Notes: generated by a model from the letters alone, not told the origin. A DNA stretch of 64,000 nucleotides from CAVSEK01 sp963726975 (GCA_963726975.1 CAVSEK010000004.1:682001-746000), one strand, 5' to 3'; numbered from the stretch's first letter, positions 35,782 to 45,800 are shown. Translations and numbers: made by a program.

Positions 35782-37119
35782 ATGACGGTCTCGCCGCCCC
35801 GGATCCGCGTCACCCCGGCCCTGCTGCGCGACGTGGTGGACCGGACCCGCACGACGGCGATGTTCGAGCGGATCGCCCGGCGCGCGCCGTACGCCGCCCT
35901 GCTCGAGGCGCCCGGCCGCCGCGAGCTCGTCGCCAGCGACCCGGGTCTGGCGCGCGAGGTGCTCGTGACGCAGGGCCGGTCGTTCGGCAAGGGCGTCGGG
36001 CTGCGCCGCACGACCTTCCTGCTCGGCGAGGGGCTGCTCACCGCCGACCGCGAGCGGCACCGCCGGCAGCGACCGCTCGTGCAGCCCGCGTTCACCCGCG
36101 CGCGGATCGCCCGGTACGCCGAGGACGTCCTCGCCGCCGGGCGCGAGCACGTCGCCGCCTGGCGGCCCGGCGAGGTCGTCGAGATGACGGCGGAGATGCA
36201 GCGGCTCACCCTCGCCGCCGTCGGCACGACGCTGCTGGGCACCCGGACGGGCGCCGAGGCCGCCGACCGGGTCGGGCCCGCGCTCGCGACCGTCCTGCGC
36301 GCCTGGGAGGTCGCGCTGCTGCCCGGCATGGAGCGGCTGCTCGACAGCCGCTGGCCGGGCGCCGTGCGCACCCGGGCGGCCGTCGCCGACCTCGACGCCC
36401 TCGTCCGCGGCGTCGTCGACGGCGCCCGGGCCCGCGGCGGCGGCGACGACGTCGTGAGCACGCTGCTCGCCGCCCAGGACGCCACCGGCGAGGTCGACGA
36501 CACGCAGGTCCGCGACGAGGTCATGACGCTGCTGCTCGCCGGGCACGAGACCACCGCCAACGCGCTCACCTGGACGCTGCACCTGCTGTCCGACGCGCCG
36601 GCGGTCGCCGCCCGGCTGCGCCGCGAGCTCGCCGAGGTCGGCGAGCTGTCCTACGACGCGCTGCCGCACCTGCCGTACGCGTACGCCGTCGTCGCCGAGG
36701 CGATGCGGCTGTTCCCACCGGCCTGGATCCTCGAGCGGGCCGCGCTGGAGGACGTCGAGGTCGGCGGGCTGCACGTGCCCCGCGGCGGCCAGGTGATCCT
36801 GTGCACCTGGGTCCTGCACCGCGACCCGCGCTGGTGGGTGGCGCCGCTGGCGTTCCGCCCGGAGCGGTGGCTCGACGCCGAGGGCCGGTTCGACGAGACG
36901 GCGCCGGGGCAGCCGCGCGGGGCCTGGCAGCCGTTCGGCGGCGGCACGCGCGTGTGCATCGGCGAGAGCTTCGCCTGGACCGAGGCGGTGCTGCTGCTCG
37001 GCGTGCTGCTGCAGGCGGTCGACCCGCTGCGGCTGCCCGACCAGCGGGTCGCGACGCGGGCGGCGGTCACGCTGCGGCCGGCGTACGGGATGCGGATGCT
37101 GCTGCGCCCGGTGCCCTGA
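35782..37119 (+). CDS. Cytochrome P450
   Basis: 445 residues from ATG at 35782. All P450 signatures are present: I-helix LLLAGHETTANAL, K-helix E-x-x-R in AEAMRLFPP, FRPERWLD, and the haem-binding loop FGGGTRVCIGESFAW with the ligand Cys. The layout is like CYP102-type and CYP4-type fatty-acid hydroxylases (GAWQPFGGG, ERAALEDVEVGG) rather than macrolide enzymes. No ferredoxin or reductase is adjacent. The substrate is unknown. Confidence 0.95.
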   Translation: MTVSPPRIRVTPALLRDVVDRTRTTAMFERIARRAPYAALLEAPGRRELVASDPGLAREVLVTQGRSFGKGVGLRRTTFLLGEGLLTADRERHRRQRPLVQPAFTRARIARYAEDVLAAGREHVAAWRPGEVVEMTAEMQRLTLAAVGTTLLGTRTGAEAADRVGPALATVLRAWEVALLPGMERLLDSRWPGAVRTRAAVADLDALVRGVVDGARARGGGDDVVSTLLAAQDATGEVDDTQVRDEVMTLLLAGHETTANALTWTLHLLSDAPAVAARLRRELAEVGELSYDALPHLPYAYAVVAEAMRLFPPAWILERAALEDVEVGGLHVPRGGQVILCTWVLHRDPRWWVAPLAFRPERWLDAEGRFDETAPGQPRGAWQPFGGGTRVCIGESFAWTEAVLLLGVLLQAVDPLRLPDQRVATRAAVTLRPAYGMRMLLRPVP

Positions 37120-37140
37120 CCCGCGCGGCCCCCGACGGGC

Positions 37141-37180
37141 GTGGTGCTCTCGCCCGCTCACCCCGCCCGGAGATCACCAC
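37141..37180. repeat. Palindromic intergenic element, copy 1
   Basis: GTGGTGCTCT ... AGATCACCAC, an inverted repeat with a ~20-base spacer containing CGCCCGCTCA. It lies between the converging P450 and substrate-binding-protein genes. The same 41-nt element recurs at 54.2 and 60.2 kb. Confidence 0.75.
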
Positions 37181-37202
37181 GGACGGGCCCAGCGACGGCG
37201 GG

Positions 37203-38210
37203 CTACTGCTCGACGAGCTGCGCGTCGGAGCTGAAGACGAGGGCGAGGGCGACCTTGCCGGTGCTCAGCGCGTTCTTCGACAGCGGGCCGCCGGCGTCCA
37301 GCGAGGTGAAGCCGGTGACCTTCAGGTCGTAGGTCTTCTCGAGCCCGGGCTGGCAGAACGGCCGCTGGGGGCACTCCGGCGGCCCGCCGAGCGAGACACC
37401 GCCGCCGCACGCGTCGGCGAGCTCGGACAGGCTGGTCACCGCGTACTTGTCGGCGAAGGCCCTGGTCACCGCGAAGGCGTTCTGGTCGGTGGCCTCGGCG
37501 GGGGTGAGGACGGTGAGCCCGCGCGGCTCGGCGAGCGCGCTGAGCGCGGCGACGGTCTCGTCGACCGACCCGCTCGCCTTCGGCATCGCGCCCTGCCCGT
37601 TGGCCTTGGTGTTGAGGAACTCCGTGAGCGTCGCGGCGTACTCCGCCACCACGTCGACGTCGCCCTTCTCCAGCGCGGCCTCGTAGACCTCGCGGTTGGT
37701 CAGCTGCACGACCGTCGCGTCGAAGCCCGCCCCCGTGAGCGCCATGGCGAAGACCTGCGCGAGCGTCTGGTTCTCGCTGAAGTTCGCCGCGACGACGCGG
37801 ACCGGGCCGCTGCCGCCCTGCACACCGTTGGCGAGGTCGTTCTCCTCGATGAACGCCTTCGCCGCCTGCTCCGGCGTCTGGCGGGCCACGTCGGTGGCCT
37901 GGTTGAGCCGCACCAGCGCGTCCTGGGTGAGGGCGGCGGTGACGTTGTCCAGCGCCTCGCGCAGCGCCGGCGTGACCTTGTCGGTGCGCACCACCGGCAC
38001 GATGTTGTCGCTGTTCTGCAGGTTCTCGTCGTCGGTGAGGGCGACGAGCTCGGAGCCGGCCACCGGCGCGCACACCTGGGTGTTGGCGGGCGCGGGACCG
38101 CTCGGCGCCGCCGACGAGGGGCGGGCGGTGCTCGTGCCGGAGTCGCTGCAACCGGCCAGGGCGAGGGGCACCACCGCGAGCACGGCGAGAGCGGTCCGGG
38201 GGAAGCGCAC
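37203..38210 (-). CDS. Glycine-betaine/osmoprotectant ABC transporter substrate-binding lipoprotein (OsmF/ProX-like)
   Basis: 335 residues from a GTG at 38210; an upstream in-frame ATG would add about 26 residues before the signal peptide and is less likely. The signal ends in a lipobox (LALAGCSDS). The mature protein is an OpuAC-type binding domain: VRVVAANFSENQTLAQVFAMAL, DVDVVAEYAATLTEFL and TDQNAFAVTRAFADKYAVTSLSEL. It binds quaternary amines for osmoprotection and hands them to the permeases encoded just upstream. It converges on the P450 gene across a palindromic element. Confidence 0.9.
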   Translation of the reverse strand: MRFPRTALAVLAVVPLALAGCSDSGTSTARPSSAAPSGPAPANTQVCAPVAGSELVALTDDENLQNSDNIVPVVRTDKVTPALREALDNVTAALTQDALVRLNQATDVARQTPEQAAKAFIEENDLANGVQGGSGPVRVVAANFSENQTLAQVFAMALTGAGFDATVVQLTNREVYEAALEKGDVDVVAEYAATLTEFLNTKANGQGAMPKASGSVDETVAALSALAEPRGLTVLTPAEATDQNAFAVTRAFADKYAVTSLSELADACGGGVSLGGPPECPQRPFCQPGLEKTYDLKVTGFTSLDAGGPLSKNALSTGKVALALVFSSDAQLVEQ

Positions 38211-38309
38211 GAGGGGTCTCGCCTTCTGTGTCCCGCGCGGCCGTGTGCCGCGCGCGTGTCCGGCGGGCCGGGCCCGCTCGCCGCTCATCCTGGCACGGGC
38301 GCGCGGGCG

Positions 38310-38975
38310 TCAGCGCAGCGGCGCGGGCGTGGCCAGCCGCTGCACGAGCGTGAGCACCACCTCGGCGACGAGCGCGAGCCCCGCGACGAGCACCGCCCCG
38401 CCGAGCACCTGCGGGTAGTCCTGCAGGCCGTACCCGTTGTTGATGAAGGTCCCGAGCCCCCCACCGCCGACGTACGCCGCCAGCGTGGCCGTGGCGATCA
38501 CCTGCACGACGGCGGTGCGCAGCCCGGCGACGACCAGCCCGAGGGCGAGCGGCAGCTCGACCGAGGCCAGGACGCGCAGCGGCCCCATGCCCATCCCGCG
38601 CGCGGCCTCGACCACGTCCCGGTCGACCCCGGCGACGCCGACGTAGGCGTTGACGAGGATCGGCGGGACGGCGAACAGCACGAGGGCGAGCGCGGCGGCC
38701 CGGTTGCCGATGCCGATCGCGGCGATGCCGCTGAAGACGATGAGCACCCCGAGGGTCGGGACCGCGCGGCTGGCGTTGGTGAGGGCGGTGACCGCCGTGC
38801 CGCCGCGGCGCAGGTGGCCGAGCAGCAGCCCGACCGGCAGGGCGACGACGGCGGCGACGGCCACGGCGGTGCCGGTGAGGGCGAGGTGCTCGAGCAGCCG
38901 GTGGGGCACGCCGGCGTCGCCGCGGTAGTGGGCGAGGTCGCCCAGCCAGACGGCGGTGTCGCCGAGCAGGCTCAC
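38310..38975 (-). CDS. Osmoprotectant ABC transporter permease
   Basis: 221 residues from GTG at 38975, overlapping the end of the second permease. About five membrane helices and the binding-protein-dependent transport signature (DRDVVEAARGMGMGPLRVLASVELPLALGLVVAGLRTA) are present. TLGVLIVFSGIAAIGIGNRAAALALVLFA is typical of OpuBB/ProW-type permeases. It should form the heterodimeric channel with the gene at 38972-39681. Confidence 0.9.
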   Translation of the reverse strand: MSLLGDTAVWLGDLAHYRGDAGVPHRLLEHLALTGTAVAVAAVVALPVGLLLGHLRRGGTAVTALTNASRAVPTLGVLIVFSGIAAIGIGNRAAALALVLFAVPPILVNAYVGVAGVDRDVVEAARGMGMGPLRVLASVELPLALGLVVAGLRTAVVQVIATATLAAYVGGGGLGTFINNGYGLQDYPQVLGGAVLVAGLALVAEVVLTLVQRLATPAPLR

Positions 38976-39681
38976 GCGGTGCGCACCCCCGCCCGGCGCC
39001 GAGGGTGAGCACGCGCAGCAGCAGCTGCAGCAGCAGGTCGACGGCCAGGGCCATGACGACCACGACGACCAGGCTGGTGAGCTGCTGGGCCTTGTAGTCG
39101 CGCTGGAACCCGGCGTAGAGCAGCGAGCCCACGCCGCCGTGCCCGACGACCGCGCCGACGGTGACCAGCGCGATCGTCGTGACCGCGGCGAGGCGCAGCC
39201 CGGCGAGCACGGCGGGCAGCGCGAGCGGCAGCTCGACGCGCAGGAGCAGCCGCGCGCCGGCCGTAGCCGGTGCCGACCGCCGCCTCGACCGCGTCGGCGG
39301 GCACCTCGTCGAGCCCGACGAGCAGCTGCCTGAGCAGGACCTGCACGTCGTACGCCGCGAGCGCGATCACCACCGGCAGGCTGCTCGTGAAGCCGAACAG
39401 CGGTCCCGAGCAGCACGAACAGCGCGAGCGACGGGATCGTGTAGACCACCCCGCCGACGCCGAGCGCGACGACCCGGCCGAGGCGGCGAGCGGCGTACGG
39501 CCAGCGCGAGCGGCACCGCGACGAGCAGCGCGAGGCCGAGCGCCGCGCCGGTGAGCGCCAGGTGCGACTGCACCGCGTCGAGCACGGCGGAACGGTCGTT
39601 GCGCAGGTAGGCGGGGCAGAACCACGCGTTCTCGCGCACGCAGCCCGGGACGTCGAGCGCGGCCGCGACGAGCACGCTCAC
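38972..39681 (-). pseudogene. Osmoprotectant ABC transporter permease, about four frameshifts as sequenced
   Basis: GTG start at 39681. Conserved pieces appear in order in different frames: LDAVQSHLALTGAALGLALLVAVPLALAV, then VVYTIPSLALFVLLG, LPVVIALAAYDVQVLL, DEVPADAVEAAVGTGYG, LLLRVELPLALPAVLAGLR and GHGGVGSLLYAGFQRDYKA. The breaks are near 39495, 39405 and 39265 (one extra base each) and near 39000 (one base missing). The assembled product is an OpuBB/ProW-like permease of about 235 residues. Sequence between the breaks is intact, so errors are more likely than decay. Confidence 0.85.
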
Positions 39682-39682
39682 C

Positions 39683-39688
39683 TACGCT
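39683..39688 (+). promoter_or_regulatory. -10 element of a probable leaderless promoter for the osmoprotectant ATPase
   Basis: TACGCT ends 6 bases before the GTG at 39695. It lies in the 13-base gap between two divergent start codons. Confidence 0.45.
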
Positions 39689-39694
39689 GCTCGC

Positions 39695-40864
39695 GTGACG
39701 GGGCCGGAGGCACGCTCGGACGCTACCGCCGCGGGTCCGCGCGCCGTGATCAGCCTGGAGGGCGTCGGCAAGCGCTACGCCGACGGGACCGTGGCCGTGC
39801 AGGAGCTCGACCTGCAGGTGGGCGCCGGCGAGCTGGTCTGCCTGGTCGGCCCGTCGGGCTGCGGCAAGACGACCACCATGAAGATGATCAACCGGCTGAT
39901 CGAGCCGACGCAGCGGCCGGATCGTGCTCGACGGCGACGACGTCACGACGGTGGACCCGGTCGGGCTGCGGCGGCGGATCGGCTACGTCATCCAGCAGGT
40001 CGGGCTCTTCCCGCACCAGAAGGTCGGCGACAACGTCGCGACCGTGCCGCGGCTGCTCGGCTGGGACAGGGCGCCGCACCCGCGACCGGGTCGACGAGCT
40101 GCTCGACCTCGTGGGCCTCGACCCGTCGCGTCTACCGCGACCGCTACCCCGCGCAGCTCTCCGGCGGGCAGCGCCAGCGCGTCGGGGTGGCCCGGGCGCT
40201 CGCGGCCGACCCGCCGGTGCTGCTGATGGACGAGCCGTTCTCGGCGATCGACCCGATCGCCCGCGACCGGCTGCAGGGCGAGTTCCTGCGGGTGCAGGAG
40301 GCGGTGCGCAAGACCATCGTCTTCGTCACGCACGACATCGACGAGGCGGTGCGCCTCGGCGACCGGATCGCGGTGTTCCGCCAGGGCGGGGTGCTGGAGC
40401 AGTACGACACGCCCGGCCTCGGTGCTCGGCGCGCCGGCCACGCCCTTCGTCGCCGACTTCGTGGGGGCCGACCGCGGGCTGCGCCGCCTCGCGGTGACGC
40501 GGATCGACGCCGGCCGACCTCGACACGCCGCCGGTCGTGGCCCTGTCGGACGACCCTCGGCGCAGGCCCGCCGGGTGCTGCCGACCCGGCTTCGCGCTCG
40601 TGCTCGACGAGGCCGGCGCGCTGCGCGGCTACGTCTCGGCCGACCGGCTCGAGCGGCGACGGCACGGTCGCCGACCGGCTGCGGCGGCTGCCGGCCGCGG
40701 TGCCGGCCGACGCCACGCTCAAGGCGGCGATGGCCGAGATGCTGCAGCACGACGCCGGCTGGGTGGCGGTGCTCGAGCCGGGCAGCGACCGCTACCTCGG
40801 GGTGCTCACCCCCACCTCGCTGCACGCCGAGCTGCGCCGCAGCGTGCAGCTCGACGAGGACTGA
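39695..40864 (+). pseudogene. Osmoprotectant ABC transporter ATP-binding protein with CBS domains, about nine frameshifts as sequenced
   Basis: GTG at 39695. Walker A (GPSGCGKTTTMKMINRLIEPT), signature LSGGQRQRVGVARALAADPP, Walker B VLLMDEPFSAIDPIARDRL and FVTHDIDEA are all present. The C-terminal CBS-like region ends MLQHDAGWVAVLEPGSDRYLGVL. Extra single bases sit near 39911, 40075, 40129, 40413, 40512, 40585 and 40651, with a two-base excess near 40555. Deleting them gives a normal OpuBA/ProV-like ATPase of about 385 residues, for example EPTSGRIVLDGDDV across the first break. It is divergent from the permeases, unlike the usual single operon. Confidence 0.87.
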
Positions 40865-41080
40865 CCCGCTCACCGCGCTCGGGGCGCGGGTGGGGACGCG
40901 CGGCACCGCCCCCACCCCGGGAGGCGAGGTGCGGCGGTCGAGAGCCGGGTGGAGGGGCGCGGCAGGGGTGCAGTGCGCTCCGACGCGTTGCGTCTCAGCG
41001 CAACGCTCCGGCCGACCGTGCGCGCAGACGCGACACGGCTGGCACGGCACCGGTCCCCGCGCGACCCGGCCCGGCGCCCG

Positions 41081-41833
41081 TCAGGCGGCGAGGACCCGCT
41101 CGAGCACCTCGGTCTTGAGCCGCACGAAGTCGGGGTCGCCCAGCACGGCGCGCCCGCGGTGCGGCGGGAACGGCACCGCGACCTCGTCGACGACCCGGGT
41201 CGGGCGGCCGGAGAGCAGGGCCAGCCGGTCGCCGAGCAGCAGCGCCTCCTCGACGTCGTGCGTGACGAGCAGCGTCGTGGTCGGGCGCTCGGCGAGCAGC
41301 GCGCCGAGCCACTCGTGCATCCGCAGCCGGGTCTGGGCGTCGAGCGCGCCGAACGGCTCGTCGAGCAGCAGGACCGGCGGCCGGTTGGCGAGCACCTGCG
41401 CGATGGCGCGCGCGCTGGCGCATGCCGCCGGACAGCGCCCGGGGCAGCGCGTCGGCGAAGCCCTCGAGCCCGGTGGCGCCGAGCAGCTCGTCGACGGTGT
41501 CGCGCACCTCGGCCGCGGGGGCGGCCGAGCGCGCGCGGGCCGTACGCCAGGTTGTCGCGCAGCGTCAGCCAGGGGAACAGCCCGCCGGCCTGGGCGACCA
41601 TGCCGCGGGCCGGGGACGGCGAGCGCACGGGCGGCGCCGTCGAGCAGCACCTCGCCGGAGGTCGGCGGCTCGAAGCCGGCGAGCACCCGCAGCAGCGTCG
41701 ACTTGCCGCAGCCGCTCGGGCCGAGCACCGAGAGCACCTGCCCGGGCCGCGCCTCGAGCTCGACGCCGTCGAGCACGAGCAGGTCGCCGAAGGACTTGGT
41801 CAGGCCGCGGGCGACGAGCGCGCCGGCGCTCAC
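41081..41833 (-). pseudogene. SsuB/TauB/NrtD-type ABC transporter ATP-binding protein, three frameshifts as sequenced
   Basis: GTG at 41833 overlapping the permease stop (GTGA). VSAGALVARGLTKSFGDLLV is followed by Walker A GPSGCGKSTLLRVLAGFEPP, the Q-loop segment GMVAQAGGLFPWLTLRDN, LSGGMRQRA, Walker B VLLLDEPFGALDAQTRLRM and LVTHDVEEALLLGDRL. Frame changes are near 41620, 41530 and 41420, each repaired by removing one base. The subgroup imports nitrate, sulfonates or taurine. It is the last gene of the three-gene import operon. Confidence 0.87.
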
Positions 41834-42729
41834 CGGTCGGCCCAGCGCACCCAGCGGCGCGACAGGCGCGCAGCACGAGGTCGGCGGTGAGCCCGACGGC
41901 GGCGAAGACGAAGATCCCGACGATGACCTGCTCGGTGCGGCCGGTCTCGCGCGCGGCGTTCATCATCGCGCCGACGCCCGAGGTTGGTGCCGTTGAGCTC
42001 GCCGACGATGACGCAGGTCCAGGCCAGGGTGAGCGACAGGCGCAGCCCGGTGAGCACCTCGGGCAGGGCGCTGGGCAGGTAGACCTGCCCGCCAGAGGGC
42101 GCGGCGCGGACGTGCCGAGCATGCGGGCGGTCTCGACGTACGCCCCGGGCACCCGCGCGGTCGCGTCCGCGGTCGCGACGAGCACCGGCCAGAGCGCGCC
42201 GAGGAAGATCAGCGCCCGGGCGGCGCCCTCGCCGATGCCGAACCAGATGAGCACCAGCGGCAGCCAGGCGAACAGCGGCACCGCCCGCAGCGCGTTGAGC
42301 ACCGGGTCGAGCAGGTCGCGGGCCAGCCGACGACAGGCCGAGCAGCAGCCCGACGGTGCTGCCGACCACGGCGACCGCGAGCGCCCACGACGATGCCGCA
42401 GCGCACCAGGCTGGCCTGCAGGTGCTCGAAGCCGGCGCCGGCGAAGGGCACGACCCCGGCGAAGGTGCTGCGCCGCTCGCCGAAGAAGAACGTGTCGGCG
42501 GACTCGGCAGCACCGTCGACGGCGCGGGCAGCAGCCGCGTCGAGAGCACGCCGAAGGTCGACACGCGCCTGCCACAGCCGCGAGCAGCACGAGCGGGGCC
42601 AGCACCCCGAGCAGCCGGCGGGGCCGCGGGCGCCGGCGGCGGGCCGGCCGTGCCCGGCAGCACGGCCACCGGCGCCTCGGCGGCCGACGCCGGGCGCAGC
42701 CGGCCGGGAGCGTCGGGATCGGTGCCCAC
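41830..42729 (-). pseudogene. SsuC/TauC/NrtB-type ABC transporter permease, many frameshifts as sequenced
   Basis: GTG at 42729. A Pro/Ala-rich N-terminus is followed by pieces in alternating frames: LLGVLAPLVLLAA, VSTFGVLSTRLLPAPSTVL, ESADTFFFGERRSTFAGVVP, ALAVAVVGSTVGLLLGL, then the long segment LNALRAVPLFAWLPLVLIWF, ALWPVLVATADATARVPGAY, LPSALPEVLTGLRLSLTLAW and ARETGRTEQVIVGIFVFAAV. At least six single-base shifts lie between 41.87 and 42.60 kb. Order and content fit a normal SsuC-like permease. Confidence 0.82.
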
Positions 42730-42745
42730 GGGTCATCCCGGCGGC

Positions 42746-43770
42746 CTAGACGTCCCAGTACTCGGCGCGCGTAGAGCGACTCGTAGTCGGGCTCCGAGGT
42801 GATGAGCCCGGCGGCCTTGAGCAGCCGCCCCGGCGCCGACGACCTGGTCCTCGCGGGTCTTGTCGAACTCCGAGACCGCGCCGACGTCGACGAGCACCGC
42901 CTCGTAGACCGGCCTCGGTGTAGCCGAACTGGTCGACGAGCAGCTCGCTTCCACTGCTGCCGGTCGTTGACGCCGCCGGGGGTGAGGAAGTCCGCGGCCT
43001 GCTTCTGCAGCACCGCGACCTGGCGCACGACGTCGGGGCGCTCACGCAGGATCTTGCCCGAGGCCCAGTTGGCGGTGTTGAAGTCCCCGAGCGGGGTCTG
43101 CGACACCTCGGTGAGCCGGACGCCGACGCCGTTGACCGACGCTCTGCGTGCACAGCGGCTCGGTGCCGATGTAGGCGTCGACGTCGCCGCGCTCGAGCGC
43201 CGCGGGGTGGTCGGCGTAGGCCAGCGGCACGGGCGTGACGTCGCCGCCGAGCGTGAGGCCGGCTGGTGCGCAGCAGCTCGGTGAGGATGAGCACCTGCGC
43301 GCCGGGCGGCGGCACGGCGACCTTCTTGCCGCTTGCAGGTCGGCGACGGTCGCGACGACGCCCTTGCGCCCGATGAGGCCGATGCCCTGACGGGCGATCA
43401 TGCCGACGATCTTGGACGTGAGCTTGCCCTGCGAGGCGGCGATGACCGTCGTGTAGGCCCCGAGCAGCCCGAAGTCGAGCTGGCCGGCCTCCAGCGCGTC
43501 CTGGATCTGCGCCGACCCGGTGACCGGCTGGACCTCGATCGTCCAGTTCGCCGGGGCGAACTGCTGCCAGTAGAGCGCGGAGGAGGCGTGGTTCTTGGAG
43601 TAGACGCAGGTGCGGATCGTCACCGGCTCGCCGCTCGCGGCGGGCCGCGACGGCGCGCCGGAGGCCGCGGTGCTCGTGCTGCTGCTGCCGCCGCAGGCGG
43701 CGAGCAGGGCAGCGGCGCCGGCTCCGGCGCCCAGGCCGAGCAGGCGGCGGCGGGTCAGGTCGGGGGTCAT
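42746..43770 (-). pseudogene. Ssu/Tau/nitrate-type ABC transporter substrate-binding lipoprotein, about seven frameshifts as sequenced
   Basis: ATG at 43770. A Tat-like lipoprotein signal (TRRRLLGLGAGAGAAALLAACGG) is followed by VTIRTCVYSKNHASSALYWQ, GSAQIQDALEAGQLDFGLLG, then in other frames ASGKKVAVPPPGAQVLILTELL, YADHPAALERGDVDAYIGTE, GDFNTANWASGKILRERPDV, VDVGAVSEFDKTREDQVVGA and AAGLITSEPDYESLYA, ending EYWDV. Shifts are near 43335, 43265, 43142, 42950, 42910, 42835 and 42770. The ligand could be an aliphatic sulfonate, taurine or nitrate; sequence alone does not decide. Confidence 0.85.
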
Positions 43771-43841
43771 TCCGGGCTCCAGGGTCAGGGAGGGGCGCAG
43801 TCGCGGCCCATCCAACCAGCCGGACGCGCCGGGCAGGGCCG

Positions 43842-44883
43842 TCAGTCGAGGTCGCGGCGGGAGAACAGCACCGCCCCGACCACGAGGACGACCGCGACGA
43901 CCGCGACCAGCTCGAGGCCGCCCTGCAGGTTGCCCACGACGATCTCCTTGCCGCTGGAGACGTAGAAGCCGCGGTCGTCGACGAAGCCCTCGTCGAGGTA
44001 GATGCGCTGCCCGCCGTCCTGGACCAGCGCCGCGGCGGAGGTGGTGAGCAGGTAGGGGTCGAGGGACCGCCGGACGGCCCGCAGGACGTTCTCCACCACG
44101 ACGAAGTACAGGAACGCGAAGCCGGTCGCGGCCGCCGTGCTGCGCAGCAGGTGGGCGATGCCCAGGCCGAGCAGGCCCAGCAGCACGACCAGCAGCACGG
44201 CCCGACCCGCCGTGCCGAGCGTGTCGGACCAGTAGCCCTTCGGCAGCCGCTCGTCGGGCAGCCCGCGGGTCGCGGCCAGCCAGCGCGCCGCGAGCAGCCA
44301 GAGCGCCCTCCGCGACCAGGCCGAGCAGCGCCGCCGCGCCGGCGAGCACGCCGGCCTTGGTGAGCAGCACGCGCACCCGCCGTGGCTCCCAGAACAGCAG
44401 CGCGACCATCGAGCGCGAGGACCACTCGGCGCCGAGGGACGTCGCACCGACGAGGAAGGCCAGACCGGCCGCCAGCACGCCGACCCCCAGCACGCCGCCG
44501 GCACCGTCGGGCGACGACCGGAAGGGCGGGTGCGCGACGTACGAGTCCAGCGGCCCCAGGTCGTCGGCCGTGAGCTCCGGGCCGCAGAACTCCTCCGCCG
44601 GGACGCCGCCGGGCCGGCTCGGGTCGGCGAGGCACTGCGCCCGGAACTGGCGCTGCTGGGCGAGCTGGTCGTCGCGCCGGGCGGAGGCGTCGGCGAGACC
44701 GGCGGCCGACGGCGTCTCGAACTGCGTCGTCGCCACCCCGACCGCGACGACGAACAGCAGCAGGCCGGCGGCGACGAGCAGGCGCACCAGGCGCCGGGAG
44801 CGCAGCCGCCGCAGCTCGGCCCGGACCAGGGACGGACGCGGCCCGGCCGGAGCACCGGGTCGGTCCAGCACCGGGGCGCTCAC
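43842..44883 (-). pseudogene. ABC-2 type transporter permease, one frameshift as sequenced
   Basis: GTG at 44883 overlapping the ATPase stop (GTGA). One N-terminal helix (LVRLLVAAGLLLFVVAVGVATT) is followed by a ~75-residue outer loop with two Cys and several further helices (GGVLGVGVLAAGLAFLVG, AVLLVVLLGLLGLGIAHLL, LVAVVAVVLVVGAVLFSRRD). SLGAEWSSRSMVALLFWEPR is the conserved ABC-2/NatB-like segment. One extra base near 44308 breaks the frame; removing it restores LWLLAARWLA and a ~346-residue product. It is the membrane half of the exporter at the end of the peptide cluster. Confidence 0.83.
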
Positions 44884-45800
44884 GCCGCCTGCTCGGTGAG
44901 CGCGAGGAAGGCCGCCTCGAGGTCGACGGCGACCGGCGTGAGCTCGCGGACCCACAGCCCCGCCTCCCCCAGCGCCCTGGACAGCACCGCCGGGTCGGGC
45001 ACCGCCCGCACCAGCAGCGCGTCGTCCTGCCGGTCGACGACGAACCCCCGCGCCTCCAGCAGCGCCCGCGCGGCCGGCACGTCGTCGTGCGGCACCCCCA
45101 CGCGGACGTCGGCGGAGGTCCGCCCGGCCAGCACCGCGCCGACCGGCCCCTGCGCGACGCACCGGCCGCGGGCCATGATCGACACCGAGTCGCAGACCTG
45201 CTCGACCTCGGCGAGCAGGTGCGAGGACAGGAACACCGTCGTACGGCCGTCGGCGCCCAGGCCGCGCACGAGCTCACGGACGTCGCGGATGCCCGCCGGG
45301 TCCAGCCCGTTGCTCGGCTCGTCGAGGACGAGCAGCTCCGGGCGCTTGAGCAGCGCCGCGGCGATGCCGAGCCGCTGCTTCATCCCGAGCGAGTAGCCCT
45401 TGAAGCGCTCGTCCGCGCGGTCGCGCAGGCCGACCAGCTCCAGGCACTCCTCGACCCGGGAGGAGGGCAGGCCGGCGACGTCGGCGAGCAGCTGCAGGTT
45501 GAGCCGGCCGGAGAAGGTCGGGAAGAACAGCGGCGTCTCCACCAGCGCGCCGACCCGACCGAGCAGGGTCGGGAGCGCCTCGGGCACCGGCCCGCCGAGC
45601 AGGCGCACCTGCCCCGCGTCCGGCCGCACCAGCCCGAGCAGCACCCGGATGGTCGTGGTCTTGCCCGAGCCGTTCGGCCCGAGGAAGCCGTGCACCCCGC
45701 CGGCGGGCACGACGAGGTCGAGCCCGTCCAGCGCCCGCAGCGGCGGCCGCCCCCGCCGCCGGTACGTCTTGACGACCTGCTGCACCTCGACCACGTCCAC
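44880..45800 (-). CDS. ABC exporter ATP-binding protein
   Basis: 306 residues from GTG at 45800, chosen because GAGGAGG lies 5 bases upstream; an earlier in-frame start at 45827 lacks one. It has Walker A (GPNGSGKTTTIRVLLGL), signature YSLGMKQRLGIAAALLKRPE, Walker B LLVLDEPSNGLDPAGI and the H-loop FLSSHLLAEVEQ. The C-terminal ~80 residues match the NatA/BcrA-type exporter tail. It pairs with the ABC-2 permease by a GTGA overlap. ATPases of this class export peptides, antibiotics or lipids or give self-immunity, which fits its place downstream of the peptide and metalloprotease genes. Confidence 0.93.
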   Translation of the reverse strand: MDVVEVQQVVKTYRRRGRPPLRALDGLDLVVPAGGVHGFLGPNGSGKTTTIRVLLGLVRPDAGQVRLLGGPVPEALPTLLGRVGALVETPLFFPTFSGRLNLQLLADVAGLPSSRVEECLELVGLRDRADERFKGYSLGMKQRLGIAAALLKRPELLVLDEPSNGLDPAGIRDVRELVRGLGADGRTTVFLSSHLLAEVEQVCDSVSIMARGRCVAQGPVGAVLAGRTSADVRVGVPHDDVPAARALLEARGFVVDRQDDALLVRAVPDPAVLSRALGEAGLWVRELTPVAVDLEAAFLALTEQAA

